A DNA stretch of 64,000 nucleotides from Mycobacterium sp. 852013-51886_SCH5428379 (GTDB taxonomy: Bacteria; Actinomycetota; Actinomycetes; Mycobacteriales; Mycobacteriaceae), in contig NZ_LZSU01000008.1 in NCBI RefSeq assembly GCF_001665575.1, positions 42,833 through 106,832 of the forward strand, read 5' to 3'. The number at the start of each line of letters is the position of its first letter. Positions within the stretch are counted from its first letter, which is position 1. Positions 14,579 through 26,700 of this stretch are shown in pieces. The translations under genes and the position numbers were made by a program. The notes under the pieces are model-generated. The model did no database searches. It was not told the origin of the DNA and saw only the letters and a program-made list of their open reading frames with translations.

Positions 14579-16407
14579 CGCACCAACCTGTCCCCTCCGC
14601 CGCTGATGGGCACGTCCGCCAGACCACCGGCGATGATCGCCAGGTTGTAACCCGTCGTGCGCAGGTCGCCGTTGCTGCCCATGCGCGGATAGTCGGAATG
14701 CGTCTCGGCACCCTCGCGCGCGACGTTGTCGGCGGGCGAGGTCGCGGCGTTCGACGAAAGCTGCTCCAGCGGCAGCGTCAGCGGATTCGGCCCGAACTGA
14801 CCGAGATCGCCCGCCGAGGGCAGCGGTAGGCCCTTCCAGTTCGGATCGCCGGAGATGGGGTCCTCCGGCGCCGACATCACGTAACCGTGCCCGTCCGGCA
14901 GGAACATGTCGGCCTCGTCGCGGATCGGTGCGGCCACTTCGTAAGGCACGCCGTGCACGCCGATCTTGGTGTCCATCTCGTTGGTATGGCCCAGCCCCGG
15001 CGAGCCGTAGAACGCGGCGTCGTCCACGACCCCGACCTCCCCGACCTCGACCAGCGCCTGGGCTGTGGTCAACGAACCGTATGAATGGCCGAACGCCGAC
15101 AGGTGCACATCCGATCCGTGCTCGTTGGTGGCGTTGATGCCGCGGTAGAACTCCGCCAGATCGGGTGCCGCCTCGTTCGCCCGATCCTCGAAGCCGGCTT
15201 CCACCACCGAGATGTCCTTCTGCGGCGGCTCATAGCCGAGCCAGGCGATCGTCGCCACCTCCTCGTCGCCGCGGCCCGCCCGGTCGAGCTGGTTGCCGGT
15301 CTCGTCCCGCAGCGCCGTGGCCTCGTTGACCATGTCCGGCAGGCTGGTCGGGGTGGTGCCCACCCCCGGCGTGCTGACGGCGACGTGCTCGGCGGTGTCG
15401 GGGTTGCCGACGGCGATCGCCGCTTTCGGCTGTCTGTCCTCGGGGAACTCCAGCATCATCAGGTACTTGTTCGGGTCGTACCCCTTGGCGGCGTCGCCGT
15501 TGTTGGACAGTGCCTGCTGCATCGCCTTGGCGTTGTCGAGGCGACCCTGCCGCTCACTGACCATCCGGTTGTACTCGTTCTCCTTGAGATACGAGCCGGG
15601 TCCGAAGCCGCCGTGATCGCGGAGATACTCCTGCAGCGTCGGAATCGCGTCCACGTCGCGCTGCGCGGCGGCGAGTTCCCGATCGAGTGCAGCCTTGTTC
15701 ACCTCGCTGCGCGCCGGCACCGGAACACCGTCGCGGTTGCCGATCCAGTCCGGGTGCTCGGCGATGACCTTGCGCTGTTCCTCCTCGGAGAGGGCGTTCC
15801 ACCACGCCGTCACGTCCCGGGGTGTGGTGCCCTCACCCTCCGGCGGATACGGCGCCGAGAGACCCGACTGGTCGCGGCCCACCTCCTGGGCCGACGGGAC
15901 GTCCTTGGCCTCCCGCGCTGTGATGTCGCCGTTCTGCACGTGTCCGAACACCTCGGCGCAGTCGGCGTCGACGTCCTCGGCCTGGTGGATCAGCGCCTGG
16001 GCGCGGGCCTCGAGGCTCTCGGCGATCGGTTTGAGTTCCTCGCGGATGTCGGGCGGTCCGCTGACGGTGACGTCGCCGTTGTCGGCCAGATGCAGAAAGC
16101 CGCCCTGGGCGGCGACGTCGGCGCGGATCGCGGCCAGTTCGGTCTGCAACTTCGTCACCGCGGCGCCGGTCTCCTCGGCCAGCTGCGCGACGGCCCCGAT
16201 CACCGCGGCGTCGTCGAGCACCCGGCCCCTGGTCTCGCCGATCTTGCCGCGCGCGGCGTCGGCGGCCGGAGAATCCCAACCGGGCAACCGGGAGATCAGG
16301 TCCAGATCGGCGGCGACGCCCTCGATGGTCTTCAGCTCGTCACCGAGCTCGAACGCGATGGACTGCAGCGCGCCGACATTCCACGAGTCGATATCACTGA
16401 GCTGCAT
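14575..16407 (-). CDS. DUF1023-type alpha/beta hydrolase with WXG-like N-terminal module
   Basis: This 610-residue protein has two parts. The first about 150 residues are predicted long helices with a central LPGWDSPAADAARGKI turn, like the WXG100/EspC-type N-terminus of type VII substrates. The C-terminal half is an alpha/beta hydrolase of the DUF1023 type, with nucleophile elbow AFGHSYGSLTT (Ser442), GSPGLGH downstream and a late His in DGHGYVMS. There is no Sec signal peptide. It heads a coupled three-gene operon on the strand opposite the arabinan genes, inserted between gtrA and dprE1. A secreted lipase/esterase effector is plausible; the substrate is unknown. Confidence 0.82.
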   Translation of the reverse strand: MQLSDIDSWNVGALQSIAFELGDELKTIEGVAADLDLISRLPGWDSPAADAARGKIGETRGRVLDDAAVIGAVAQLAEETGAAVTKLQTELAAIRADVAAQGGFLHLADNGDVTVSGPPDIREELKPIAESLEARAQALIHQAEDVDADCAEVFGHVQNGDITAREAKDVPSAQEVGRDQSGLSAPYPPEGEGTTPRDVTAWWNALSEEEQRKVIAEHPDWIGNRDGVPVPARSEVNKAALDRELAAAQRDVDAIPTLQEYLRDHGGFGPGSYLKENEYNRMVSERQGRLDNAKAMQQALSNNGDAAKGYDPNKYLMMLEFPEDRQPKAAIAVGNPDTAEHVAVSTPGVGTTPTSLPDMVNEATALRDETGNQLDRAGRGDEEVATIAWLGYEPPQKDISVVEAGFEDRANEAAPDLAEFYRGINATNEHGSDVHLSAFGHSYGSLTTAQALVEVGEVGVVDDAAFYGSPGLGHTNEMDTKIGVHGVPYEVAAPIRDEADMFLPDGHGYVMSAPEDPISGDPNWKGLPLPSAGDLGQFGPNPLTLPLEQLSSNAATSPADNVAREGAETHSDYPRMGSNGDLRTTGYNLAIIAGGLADVPISGGGDRLVR

Positions 16408-16477
16408 TCACGCCCCCGGCCTGCATCGGTGAACACGCTACCTGGGCGCATGGAGCAGAGGCGGTACCCTCGTCACG

Positions 16478-17848
16478 ATGTCCGAGACCACGACCCGGCG
16501 GCTGACCGGGTGGGCCCGTACTGCGCCCACCGTCGCTCAGGTGCTGTCGACGCCCGACCCGGAGGTGATCGCCAACGCGGTCGCCCGGGTCGCCGACGAC
16601 CCCGAACGGGGTGTGATCGCCCGCGGACTCGGACGCTCCTACGGCGACAACGCCCAGAACGGCGGCGGCCTGGTCATCGACATGACCGCGCTCAACCGCA
16701 TCCACACCATCGACAGCGACAATGCGCTCGTCGACGTGGACGCCGGGGTGAGCCTCGACCAGCTGATGCGCGCCGCGCTGCCGATGGGGCTGTGGGTGCC
16801 GGTGCTGCCGGGAACCCGTCAGGTCACCGTGGGCGGCGCGATCGCCTGCGACATCCACGGTAAGAACCACCACAGCGCGGGCAGCTTCGGTAACCACGTG
16901 CGCTCGATGCAACTGCTCACCGCCGACGGCTCCGTCCGCCGCATCACCCCCAACGGCGCGGAGTCCGATCTGTTCTGGGCCACCGTCGGGGGGAACGGGC
17001 TGACCGGCATCATCCTGCGGGCGACGATCGAGATGACGCCGACCGAGACGGCCTACTTCATCGCCGACGGTGACGTCACCGCAAGCCTCGACGAGACCAT
17101 CGCGTTCCACAGCGACGGCAGCGAGGCCGACTACAGCTACTCCAGCGCCTGGTTCGACGCCATCAGCGCGCCCCCGAAGCTGGGCCGCGCCGCGATCTCC
17201 CGCGGCTCGCTGGCCACGCTCGACCAGCTGCCGAAGAAGCTCCGCCGCGATCCGCTGAGATTCGATGCGCCGCAACTGTTGACGTTCCCCGACGTATTCC
17301 CCAACGGGCTGGCCAACAAGTGGACGTTCGGCCCGATCGGTGAACTCTGGTACCGCAAATCGGGCACCTACCGGGGCAAGATCCAGAATCTGACGCAGTT
17401 CTACCACCCGCTCGACATGTTCGGAGAGTGGAACCGCGCCTACGGCTCCAACGGGTTCCTGCAGTACCAGTTCGTGGTACCCACCGAGGCTGTCGACGAG
17501 TTCAAGGCGATCATCCTCGACATCCAGCGCTCCGGGCACCATTCGTTCCTCAACGTGTTCAAGCTCTTCGGCCCGGGAAACGAAGCGCCACTGAGCTTTC
17601 CGATACCCGGCTGGAACGTCTGCGTGGACTTCCCGATCAAGCCGGGGCTGGGCGACTTCGTCAACGGCCTCGACCAGCGGGTCCTCGAGTTCGGCGGCAG
17701 GCTCTACACCGCCAAGGACTCCCGCACCACCGCCGAAACCTTCCACGCCATGTATCCGCGTATCGACGAATGGATCGCCGTGCGCCGCGCGGTCGACCCC
17801 GACGGCGTGTTCGCCTCGGACATGGCCCGACGCTTGGAGCTCCTCTAG
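16478..17848 (+). CDS. dprE1: Decaprenylphosphoryl-beta-D-ribose 2'-oxidase DprE1
   Basis: This 456-residue FAD enzyme matches Rv3790. The PCMH-type FAD domain is at about 10-190 ([36 protein letters not shown]), followed by the substrate-binding domain. The cysteine attacked by benzothiazinones, Cys387 in M. tuberculosis, is present as Cys382 in [11 protein letters not shown]. The enzyme oxidises decaprenyl-phospho-ribose to the 2'-keto form, the first half of epimerisation to decaprenyl-phospho-arabinose. The ATG at 16478 lies 70 bp from the divergent hydrolase gene. Its stop overlaps the dprE2 start by one base, heading an operon that runs to embB. Confidence 0.97.
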   Translation: MSETTTRRLTGWARTAPTVAQVLSTPDPEVIANAVARVADDPERGVIARGLGRSYGDNAQNGGGLVIDMTALNRIHTIDSDNALVDVDAGVSLDQLMRAALPMGLWVPVLPGTRQVTVGGAIACDIHGKNHHSAGSFGNHVRSMQLLTADGSVRRITPNGAESDLFWATVGGNGLTGIILRATIEMTPTETAYFIADGDVTASLDETIAFHSDGSEADYSYSSAWFDAISAPPKLGRAAISRGSLATLDQLPKKLRRDPLRFDAPQLLTFPDVFPNGLANKWTFGPIGELWYRKSGTYRGKIQNLTQFYHPLDMFGEWNRAYGSNGFLQYQFVVPTEAVDEFKAIILDIQRSGHHSFLNVFKLFGPGNEAPLSFPIPGWNVCVDFPIKPGLGDFVNGLDQRVLEFGGRLYTAKDSRTTAETFHAMYPRIDEWIAVRRAVDPDGVFASDMARRLELL

Positions 17849-18624
17849 TGGTCATCGACGCTGTCGGTAATCCTCAGACCATCCTGCTGCTCGGCGGCAC
17901 CTCGGAGATCGGGCTGGCGATCTGCGAGCGCTATCTGCGGGACGCGCCGGCCCGCATCATCCTGGCGGCCCTGCCCGGCGATCCCGGCCGCGACGCCGCG
18001 GTGGCCCAGATGCGCACCGCGGGAGCGAAATCCGTCGAGGTTGTCGACTTCGACGCGGTCCAGACCGACACCCACCCGGACGTCATCGAAAAGATTTGGG
18101 TCGGTAGCGATGGCCCCAGGGATATCGACGTCGCGATCGTCGCGTTCGGCCTGCTCGGTGATGCCGAGGAGCTCTGGCAGAACCAGCGCAAGGCCGTGCA
18201 GATCGCCGAGATCAACTACACCGCCGCAGTGTCGGTCGGGGTGCTGGTCGGCGAGAAGATGCGCGCCCAGGGCTACGGCCAGATCATCGCGATGAGCTCG
18301 GCGGCAGGCGAACGGGTGCGGCGGTCGAACTTCGTGTACGGCTCCACCAAGGCCGGACTCGACGGGTTCTATCTCGGCCTCGGAGAGGCGTTGCGCGAGT
18401 ACGGCGTTCGCGTGCTGGTGATCCGGCCCGGCCAGGTTCGAACCCGGATGAGCGCTCACGTCAAGGAAGCGCCGCTGACCGTCGACAAGGAGTACGTCGC
18501 CGAACTGGCGGTGACCGCATCGGCGAAGGGGAAGGATCTGGTCTGGGCGCCCGGGGCGTTCCGGTACGTGATGATGGTGCTGCGCCACATCCCGCGGCCG
18601 ATCTTCCGCAAGCTGCCTATCTGA
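17848..18624 (+). CDS. dprE2: Decaprenylphosphoryl-2-keto-beta-D-erythro-pentose reductase DprE2
   Basis: This 258-residue short-chain dehydrogenase matches Rv3791. The cofactor loop is [12 protein letters not shown] (14-25) and the catalytic Ser/Tyr/Lys set is in [21 protein letters not shown]: Ser150/151, Tyr164 and Lys168. With NADH it reduces the keto intermediate from DprE1 to give decaprenyl-phospho-arabinose, the only arabinose donor for the cell wall. The GTG start shares a base with the dprE1 stop (TAGTG), and the stop is 4 bp before aftA. Confidence 0.97.
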   Translation: MVIDAVGNPQTILLLGGTSEIGLAICERYLRDAPARIILAALPGDPGRDAAVAQMRTAGAKSVEVVDFDAVQTDTHPDVIEKIWVGSDGPRDIDVAIVAFGLLGDAEELWQNQRKAVQIAEINYTAAVSVGVLVGEKMRAQGYGQIIAMSSAAGERVRRSNFVYGSTKAGLDGFYLGLGEALREYGVRVLVIRPGQVRTRMSAHVKEAPLTVDKEYVAELAVTASAKGKDLVWAPGAFRYVMMVLRHIPRPIFRKLPI

Positions 18625-18628
18625 TCCG

Positions 18629-20488
18629 GTGCGCACTCGGGTCCTGGCCACGCTGAGCCAGATGGTGGTGGCGGCACTGATCGCCGCCGTGCTGGCCGTC
18701 GTCGCGATGGCTGCCATCGCGCGGGTCGAATGGCCGGCGTACAACTCGTCGAATCAGCTGCACGCCCTGACTACCGTCGGCCAATTCGGCACGCTCGCAG
18801 GGTTGTTGGCGGCCGGCTGGATATACCGTCTGGGTCGCAGACACCTCGCGTGGCTGGCGTCGGTGGTGTTCCTGACCGCGTTCACCGTCGTCACCCTGGC
18901 GATGCCGCTGGGCGCCACCCGGCTCTATCTGTTCGGGATCTCGGTGGATCAGCAGTTCCGCACCGAGTACCTGACCCGCTTCGCCGACACCGCGGCGCTG
19001 CACGACATGACCTATTACGGCCTGCCGCCGTTCTATCCGCCGGGCTGGTTCTGGCTGGGCGGGCGACTGGCCGCGCTCTCCGGCACACCGGCGTGGGAGA
19101 TGTTCAAACCGTGGTCGATCATCTCGATCAGCGTCGCGGTGGTGCTTGCGTTCGTGCTGTGGGCCGCGATGATCCGATTCAGCCACGCGCTGATCGTCAC
19201 GGCGGCCACCACAGCGGTGATGCTGGCCTACTCGCCGGCCGAGCCGTACGCCGCGATCATCGCCGTGCTGCTGCCGCCGGTGTTCGTGTTGGCGTGGTCG
19301 GGGTTGCGGGCCCGCGGCAACGGCCATTCCGGCTGGGCGGCGGTGGTGGGTGTCGGGATCTTCCTCGGTGTGGCCGCGCTGTTCTACACCCTGCTGCTGG
19401 GCTACGCGGCGTTCACGCTGGCGATCATGGGTTTGACCCTTGCGATCGCCCGTCGCTCCTGGGCACCGCTGCTGCGCGGCCTGGTGATCGCCGTGATCGG
19501 CGGCGCCATCGGGTTGATCGGCTGGGGCCCGTACCTGCTGGCTGCGGCCAGGGGCACGCCCGCCGAGAGCGGCACCGCGATGCATTACCTGCCCGACGAC
19601 GGCGCGGTGCTGTCGTTCCCGATGCTGAGCTTCACGCTGCTCGGTGCGCTCTGCCTGGTGGGCACCATCTGGCTGGCGGTGCGGGCCCGGACGTCGACGC
19701 GGGCGGGGGCGCTGGCCGTCGCGGTGTTGGCGGTGTACGGGTGGGCGCTGCTGTCGATGCTGACCACCTTGGCCGGCACCACGCTGCTGTCGTTCCGGTT
19801 GCAGCCGACGCTGGTGGTGCTGCTCGGCGCGGCCGGGGCGTTCGGGTTCGTCGAGGCGGCGCGCGCGCTGGCCGACAGCTTCTCGAGCAGGCGGCTGCTG
19901 GTCACCGCCGGGGTGATCGGCGCGATCGGCGCGCTGACGTTCAGCCAGGACATCCCCGACGTGCTGCGCAACGACATCACCGTCGCCTACACCGACACCG
20001 ACGGCTACGGCGAGCGCGCCGACCGCAGGCCGCCGGGCTCCGAACGCTACTACCGCGAGGTCGACGAGAAGATCGTCGAGATCACCGGGCGGCCGCGCAG
20101 CGAGACCGTGGTGCTGACCGCCGACTACAGCTTCCTGTCGTACTACCCCTACTACGGCTTCCAGGGGCTGACGTCGCACTACGCCAATCCGCTGGCACAG
20201 TTCGACGCGCGGGCCGACGCGATCGAGAGCTGGGCGATGCTGTCCACCCCCGACGACTTCGTCGACGCGCTGGACGCGCTGCCCTGGGAGCCGCCCACGG
20301 TGTTCCTGATGCGCCGCGGCGCGGCCGATTCGTACACGTTGCGGCTGGCCAGCGACGTCTATCCGAACGATCCCAACGTCAAGCGGTACCAGGTGAAGCT
20401 GGACGCGGCGCTGTTCGAGGATCCGCGCTTCGCCGTCACCGACATCGGCCCGTTCGTGCTGGCCATCCGCAAACCGGTCGATGGCTGA
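18629..20488 (+). CDS. aftA: Galactan 5-O-arabinofuranosyltransferase AftA
   Basis: This 619-residue GT-C membrane enzyme matches Rv3792. It has about eleven hydrophobic segments in the N-terminal two thirds, an extracytoplasmic loop [19 protein letters not shown], and a soluble C-terminal part (about 450-619). It transfers the first arabinofuranose units from decaprenyl-phospho-arabinose onto the galactan. The GTG start lies 4 bp after dprE2, and the stop overlaps the embC start by 8 bp, so translation is coupled. Its length is close to the 643 residues of the M. tuberculosis enzyme. Confidence 0.95.
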   Translation: MRTRVLATLSQMVVAALIAAVLAVVAMAAIARVEWPAYNSSNQLHALTTVGQFGTLAGLLAAGWIYRLGRRHLAWLASVVFLTAFTVVTLAMPLGATRLYLFGISVDQQFRTEYLTRFADTAALHDMTYYGLPPFYPPGWFWLGGRLAALSGTPAWEMFKPWSIISISVAVVLAFVLWAAMIRFSHALIVTAATTAVMLAYSPAEPYAAIIAVLLPPVFVLAWSGLRARGNGHSGWAAVVGVGIFLGVAALFYTLLLGYAAFTLAIMGLTLAIARRSWAPLLRGLVIAVIGGAIGLIGWGPYLLAAARGTPAESGTAMHYLPDDGAVLSFPMLSFTLLGALCLVGTIWLAVRARTSTRAGALAVAVLAVYGWALLSMLTTLAGTTLLSFRLQPTLVVLLGAAGAFGFVEAARALADSFSSRRLLVTAGVIGAIGALTFSQDIPDVLRNDITVAYTDTDGYGERADRRPPGSERYYREVDEKIVEITGRPRSETVVLTADYSFLSYYPYYGFQGLTSHYANPLAQFDARADAIESWAMLSTPDDFVDALDALPWEPPTVFLMRRGAADSYTLRLASDVYPNDPNVKRYQVKLDAALFEDPRFAVTDIGPFVLAIRKPVDG

Positions 20489-23400
20489 GCCCGCCGGGCG
20501 GTTACCATCTAGCCCCGTGACCTCAGGGGGTGCGGCTGCCGGGAGCAATCACCGCACCGCACGTCTGATCGCCATCGTCGCGGGGCTGCTCGGTGCGGCC
20601 ATGGCGCTGGCGACCCCGCTGCTGCCGGTCAAGCAGACGACCGTCGAGCTGAACTGGCCGCAGGACGGCGTGCTGCGCAGCGTCGACGCCCCGCTGATCG
20701 GATACGTCGCGACCGACCTGACCATCACGGTGCCCTGCCAGGCCGCCGCGGGGCTGACCGGTGGCCGCAACGTCCTGCTGTCCACCGTGCCCAAGCAGGC
20801 GCCCAAGGCCATCGACCGCGGGCTGCTCATCGAACGCGTCAACAACGATCTGCTCGTCATCGTGCGCAACACCCCGGTGGTCAGCGCGCCGCTGGCCGAG
20901 GTGCTGGGCCCGGACTGCCGGGAGCTGGTGTTCACCGCGCGGGCCGATCAGGTGACGGGCGAGTTCGTCGGGCTGGTCGAAGGTCCCGATGACGTCGACC
21001 CGGGTGAGGAGCCCGGGGGCCCGCTGCGCGGGGAGCGCGGCGGCTACGACTTCCGGCCGCAGATCGTCGGCGTCTTCACCGATCTGTCCGGTCCGGCGCC
21101 GCCGGGTCTGCAGTTCTCCGCCACCGTCGACTCCCGCTACAGCAGCTCGCCCACCCTGCTCAAACTGCTCGTGATGATCGTCGGCGTCGTGCTGACGCTC
21201 GTCGCTCTCGGCGCGCTGCACGTGCTGGACACCGACGACGGGATGCGGCACCGCCGCTTCCTGCCCGCCCGCTGGTGGTCGCTGCGCCCGCTGGACGGTC
21301 TGGTGGCCGCCGTGCTGGTGTGGTGGCACTTCGTCGGCGCCAACACCGCCGACGACGGCTACATCCTGACCATGGCGCGGGTGTCGGAGAACGCCGGCTA
21401 CATGGCCAACTACTACCGCTGGTTCGGCACGCCGGAAGCCCCGTTCGGCTGGTACTACGACTTGCTCGCCCTGTGGTCGCACGTCAGCACCGCCAGCGTG
21501 TGGATGCGGCTGCCCACCCTGCTGATGGCGCTGGCGTGCTGGTGGCTGATCTCCCGCGAGGTGCTGCCGCGGCTCGGGCATGCGGTGAAGAACAACCGCG
21601 CCGCGGCGTGGACGGCCGCAGGCATGTTCCTGGCGTTCTGGCTGCCACTCAACAACGGGCTGCGTCCCGAGCCGATCATCGCGCTGGGCATCCTGCTCAC
21701 CTGGTGTTCGGTGGAGCGCGGCGTGGCCACCAGCCGGTTGCTGCCCGTCGCGGTCGCCATCATCATCGGCGCGCTGACGTTGTTCTCCGGCCCCACCGGC
21801 ATCGCCGCCATCGGCGCGCTGCTGGTGGCCATCGGCCCGCTGAAGACGATCGTGGCGCGCCATGTGTCCCGGTTCGGCTATCTGGCGCTGCTGGCGCCGA
21901 TCCTGGCGGCGGGCACGCTCACCGCGATCCTGATCTTCCGCGACCAGACCCTGGTCGGTGAGCTGCAGGCCAGCAGCTTCAAATCCTCGGTCGGACCCAG
22001 CCTGGCCTGGTTCGACGAACACATCCGCTATTCGCGGCTGTTCACCACCAGTCCCGACGGGTCGGTGGCACGCCGGTTCGCGGTGCTCACCCTGCTCCTC
22101 GCGCTGGCGGTGTCGGTCGCGATGACGCTGCGCAAGGGCCGCATCCCCGGCACCGCGGCGGGACCCAGCAGGCGCATCGTCGGGATCACGATCATCTCGT
22201 TCCTGGCCATGATGTTCACCCCGACGAAGTGGACCCACCACTTCGGGGTGTTTGCGGGCCTGGCCGGATGCCTCGGCGCGCTGGCCGCCGTCGCGGTGGC
22301 GTCCTATGCGATGCGCTCGCGGCGTAACCGGGCGATGTTCGCCGCGACCGTGCTGTTCGTCGCGGCGCTGTCGTTCGCGACCGTCAACGGCTGGTGGTAC
22401 GTGTCGAATTTCGGGGTGCCGTGGAGCAACTCGTTCCCGAGCGTCGGATTCGGATTCACCACGATCCTGCTGGGCTGTTCGGTGCTGGCGCTGCTGGCCG
22501 CGGCGTGGTTCCACTTCTCCGGGCGGGACACCTCACCGCCGGGGCGGCGGCGGTTCCAGACCGCGGTGCAGAGCCCGCTGGCGATCGGCGCGTGGCTGGT
22601 GGTGATCTTCGAGGTGGTGTCGCTGACGATGGCGATGGTGAACCAGTACCCGGCGTGGAGCGTCGGGCGGTCCAACCTCGAGGCGCTGACCGGTAAGACG
22701 TGCGGGCTGGCCGAGGACGTAATGGTCGAACAGGACCCGAACGCCGGGGTGCTGGCACCCGTCGGCGTGCCGGTCGCAGAGTCGCTCGGTTCCGGCACGT
22801 CTCAGGGCTTCAGCCCCAACGGCATCCCGTCCGACATCTCCGCCGACGCGGTTGCCAATCAGCCCGGCGCCACCAACTTCGCCGACACCGACGGCGACAG
22901 CGACGGCGAGACCGGCGCTCAGGCAGGTACGGAGGGCGGCACCACCACGCAGGCCGGCGTCAACGGTTCCCGCGCCCGGTTGCCGTTCGGCCTGGACGCG
23001 TCCCGGACCCCGGTGCTGGGCAGCTGGCGTGCCGGTACCCAACAGCCCGCGACGCTGCGGTCGGCGTGGTACCGGCTGCCCGAGCGCAACGAACTCGACG
23101 GCGTCATCGCCGTCGCCGCCGCGGGCCGGTTCGACTACGGCGAGGTCGAGGTGCAGTGGGCCACCGACGCGGGCGCCGACGCCGACCAACCGGGCGGCAG
23201 CGTGGGCCTGGACGACGTGGGCGCGTCCCCGGCGTGGCGGAACCTGCGTGCGCCGCTGTCGGCGATCCCCACCGAGGCGACCCGGATCCGGCTCGTCGCC
23301 AACGACGACGACCTGTCCCCCGAGCACTGGATCGCGCTGACGCCGCCCCGTATCCCGCAGCTGCAGACGCTGCAGGACGTCGTCGGCTCGGCGGATCCGG

Positions 23401-23741
23401 TGCTGCTGGACTGGCTGGTCGGGTTGGCGTTCCCGTGTCAGCGCCCGTTCGACCACCGCAACGGTGTCATCGAGGTGCCCGAGTGGCGGATCCTGCCCGA
23501 CCGATTCGGCGCCGAGGCGAACTCGCCGGTGATGGACTACCTGGGCGGCGGCCCGCTGGGCATCACCGAACTGCTGTTGCGCCCGACCACCCTGCCGACC
23601 TATCTGCGCGACGACTGGTCCCGCGACTGGGGCTCCCTGCAGCGGCTGACGCCGTTCTACCCGGACGCCGAACCGGCGCGGCTGGATCTCGGTTCGGCCA
23701 CGCGCAGCGGACTCTGGAGCCCGGCGCCGCTGCGTCACTAG
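20481..23741 (+). CDS. embC: Arabinosyltransferase EmbC
   Basis: This 1086-residue GT-C arabinosyltransferase matches Rv3793. An N-terminal TM helix is followed by an extracytoplasmic jelly-roll domain, a bundle of TM helices from about residue 220, and a C-terminal carbohydrate-binding region from about 725. The catalytic acidic pair is D291-D292 in [14 protein letters not shown]. EmbC elongates the arabinan of lipoarabinomannan using decaprenyl-phospho-arabinose and is one of the ethambutol targets. The ATG at 20481, inside the end of aftA, is preferred over the GTG at 20518 because it gives the family N-terminus before [14 protein letters not shown]. The insertion [17 protein letters not shown] lies in the C-domain linker. 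Confidence 0.97.
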   Translation: MAEPAGRLPSSPVTSGGAAAGSNHRTARLIAIVAGLLGAAMALATPLLPVKQTTVELNWPQDGVLRSVDAPLIGYVATDLTITVPCQAAAGLTGGRNVLLSTVPKQAPKAIDRGLLIERVNNDLLVIVRNTPVVSAPLAEVLGPDCRELVFTARADQVTGEFVGLVEGPDDVDPGEEPGGPLRGERGGYDFRPQIVGVFTDLSGPAPPGLQFSATVDSRYSSSPTLLKLLVMIVGVVLTLVALGALHVLDTDDGMRHRRFLPARWWSLRPLDGLVAAVLVWWHFVGANTADDGYILTMARVSENAGYMANYYRWFGTPEAPFGWYYDLLALWSHVSTASVWMRLPTLLMALACWWLISREVLPRLGHAVKNNRAAAWTAAGMFLAFWLPLNNGLRPEPIIALGILLTWCSVERGVATSRLLPVAVAIIIGALTLFSGPTGIAAIGALLVAIGPLKTIVARHVSRFGYLALLAPILAAGTLTAILIFRDQTLVGELQASSFKSSVGPSLAWFDEHIRYSRLFTTSPDGSVARRFAVLTLLLALAVSVAMTLRKGRIPGTAAGPSRRIVGITIISFLAMMFTPTKWTHHFGVFAGLAGCLGALAAVAVASYAMRSRRNRAMFAATVLFVAALSFATVNGWWYVSNFGVPWSNSFPSVGFGFTTILLGCSVLALLAAAWFHFSGRDTSPPGRRRFQTAVQSPLAIGAWLVVIFEVVSLTMAMVNQYPAWSVGRSNLEALTGKTCGLAEDVMVEQDPNAGVLAPVGVPVAESLGSGTSQGFSPNGIPSDISADAVANQPGATNFADTDGDSDGETGAQAGTEGGTTTQAGVNGSRARLPFGLDASRTPVLGSWRAGTQQPATLRSAWYRLPERNELDGVIAVAAAGRFDYGEVEVQWATDAGADADQPGGSVGLDDVGASPAWRNLRAPLSAIPTEATRIRLVANDDDLSPEHWIALTPPRIPQLQTLQDVVGSADPVLLDWLVGLAFPCQRPFDHRNGVIEVPEWRILPDRFGAEANSPVMDYLGGGPLGITELLLRPTTLPTYLRDDWSRDWGSLQRLTPFYPDAEPARLDLGSATRSGLWSPAPLRH

Positions 23742-23765
23742 GTCCGTCGCCTACCATCGACGCTC

Positions 23766-26700
23766 GTGCCCGCACACCGCATCGCCCGTCTGATCGCCGT
23801 CCTGGCGGGATTGGCGGGCGTACTGCTGTGTGCAGTGGTGCCGCTGCTGCCGGTGCAGCAGACCACCGCCACGATCCTGTGGCCGCAGGCCCCGAACGAG
23901 GACGGCTTCGTCGGTGACCTGACCGCGCCGCTGGTCTCCGGTGCGCCGAAGGCGCTGGACGTCGCCATTCCCTGCCCGGCCATCGGCACCCTGCCCGACG
24001 ACGGCGGACTGGTCTTCTCCACCAATCCGCCGGGTGGGATCGACGCCGGCCGCAACGGCCTGTTCGTCCGCGCCAACGCCGACGATGTCTACGTCGCGTT
24101 CCGAGACACCGTCGCCGCGGTCGCGCCCCGCGCGGCCGTCGACTCCGGCGCGTGCAGTGAGTTGCGGGTGTGGGCCGGCCAAGCTGATGGGCGGGGCTCC
24201 GTCGGCGCGGACTTCGTCGGCATCCCCGGCGCCACGGGCACGCTGCCGCCCGACAAGCGCCCGCAGGTCTCCGGGGTGTTCACGGATCTGGAGGTGGCGC
24301 CCACCGAGGGCTTGCGGGCCCGCATCGACGTCGACACCCGGTTCATCACCACCCCGACCACGCTCAAGCTGCTGGTGATGGTGCTCGGCGTGCTCTGCGT
24401 CGTCGCGTCCCTGGTGGCACTGGCGCTGCTGGACCGCGGCGTGGGGCGCGCGGTCCCCCGCGGATTCGTCCGGTTCTGGCGGGCCGGGCTGTGGACCTGG
24501 CTGACCGACGCGGCCGTCGTCGCCGGTCTGCTGATCTGGCATGTCGTCGGGGCGCAGTCCTCCGACGACGGCTACAACACCACCATCGCCCGGATCGCCG
24601 GCGAGGCCGGCTACACCGCCAACTACTACCGCTTCTTCGGGGCGACCGAGGCCCCGTTCGACTGGTATCAGAGCCTGCTGTCGCAGCTGGCGGCCGTCAG
24701 CACCGACAGCGTCTGGCTGCGGCTGCCCGCCACCGCCGCCGCGATCGCCACCTGGCTGCTGATCAGCCGCTGCGCACTGCCCCGGCTGGGCCGCCGCGTC
24801 GCCCACAACCGGGTCGCGATGCTGACCGCGGGTGCGGTGTTCCTGGCGGCGTGGCTGCCGTTCAACAACGGGCTGCGGCCCGAACCGCTGATCGCGTTCG
24901 GGGTGACGCTGGTCTGGTTGCTGGTGGAGCAGACGGTCGGGACGCGACGGCTGTGGCCGTACGCCGTCGGCATCGTCGTCACCGTGTTCTGCGTGACGCT
25001 GGCGCCGCAGGGTCTGGTCGCGCTGGCGCCGCTGCTGGTCGGAGCCCGGCAGGTGACGCATCTGGTCGCGCTGCGGCGTCCGGCCGGCGGGCTGCTCGCG
25101 TCGCTGGCCCCGCTGGCCGCCGCGGCGTCGCTGATCTTCGTCGTGGTGTTCCGCGACCAGACGCTGGCCAGCGTCGCCGAGGCCGTCCGCATCAAGTACG
25201 TCGTCGGACCGACCATCCCCTGGTACCAGGAGTTCCTGCGCTACTACTGGCTGACCGTCGAGGAGAGCGTCGACGGATCGCTGGCCCGCCGGTTCTCGGT
25301 GCTGATCCTGCTGCTGTGCCTGTTCGGGCTGATCGCGGTGCTGCTGCGCCGCGGCAGCCTGCCCGGCGCCGTCAACGGACCGGTGTGGCGGCTGCTCGGC
25401 ACCACCGGGTTCGGGCTGCTGCTGCTGACGCTGACCCCGACCAAGTGGGCCGTGCAGTTCGGTGTGTTCGCCGGGCTGGCAGGGGCGCTCGGCGGGGTGA
25501 CGGCGTTCGCATTCGCCCGCGTCGGCCTGCACAGCCGACGCAATCTGGCGCTGTACGTGACCGCGCTGCTGTTCGTGCTGGCGTGGGCGACCTCGGGCAT
25601 CAACGGCTGGTTCTACAACGCCAACTACGGCGTGCCGTGGTTCGACAAACAACCCGTCATCGTCGGCTTCCCGGTGACGACGATCTTCCTGGTCCTGGCG
25701 ATCGCCGCCGGATTGCTCGCCGGCTGGCTGCACTTCCGCATCGACTACGCCGGGCACACCCAGGTCGCCGACACAGGCCGCAACCGTGCGCTGGCGTCCA
25801 CCCCGCTGCTCGTGGTCGCGGTCATCATGGTCGTGCTCGAACTCGGCTCGATGCTCAAGGCGACCGTGAGCCGCTACCCCGTGTACACGATCGGCCAGTC
25901 GAATCTGGCCGCGCTGACATCCGGTCTGTCCGGCAGCAGCTGCGCGATGGCCGACCACGTCCTCGTCGAGGCCGACACCAACGCGGGAATGCTGACGCCG
26001 GTGCCCGGTCAGCGCTTCGGTGAGTACGGTCCGCTGGGCGGCGAGGATCCCGTCGGCTTCACCCCCAACGGCGTCAGCGACACCCTCGAACCCGCCGAAC
26101 CCGTCGGCGCCAACCCCGGCACCCCGAACACCGACGGCCCCGTCGACAAACCCAACATCGGCGTCGGCTTCGCCGCGGGCACCGGCGGCGGCTACGGACC
26201 CGAGGGCGTCAACGGATCACGGGTGTTCCTGCCGTTCGGGCTCGACCCCGCCACCACCCCGGTGATGGGCAGCTTCGGGGAGAACGACGTCGCCGCCAAA
26301 GCCACCTCGGCCTGGTACCAACTGCCCCCGCGGACCCCGGACCGGCCCCTGGTGACCGTCGCCGCCGCGGGCGCGATCTGGTGGTACAACGAGGACGGCT
26401 CGTTCAACTACGGGCAGTCGCTGAAACTGCAGTGGGGCGTGCACCGGCCCGACGGCTCCTACCAGGCACTCGGCGAGGTCCAGCCGATCGACGTCTTCCA
26501 GCAGAAGGCGTGGCGCAACCTGCGCTTCCCGCTGGCGTGGGCGCCGCCGGAGGCCAACGTGGCCCGCATCGTCGCCGACGATCCGAACCTGTCGGAGGAC
26601 CAGTGGTTCGGGTTCACCCCGCCGCGGGTGCCGGTGCTCGAGACGGCCGACGCGTACCTCGGTAATCAGACCCCGGTGCTGATGGACATCGCGACCGCGG

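Noticed and set aside
18617..20548. A 643-codon minus-strand frame opposite aftA
   Set aside because: Shadow of aftA; its composition (Arg, Gln, His, Gly) is typical of antisense frames in GC-rich DNA.
23751..25958. A 735-codon minus-strand frame across embA
   Set aside because: Low-complexity composition, no start context, fully inside a recognised gene.
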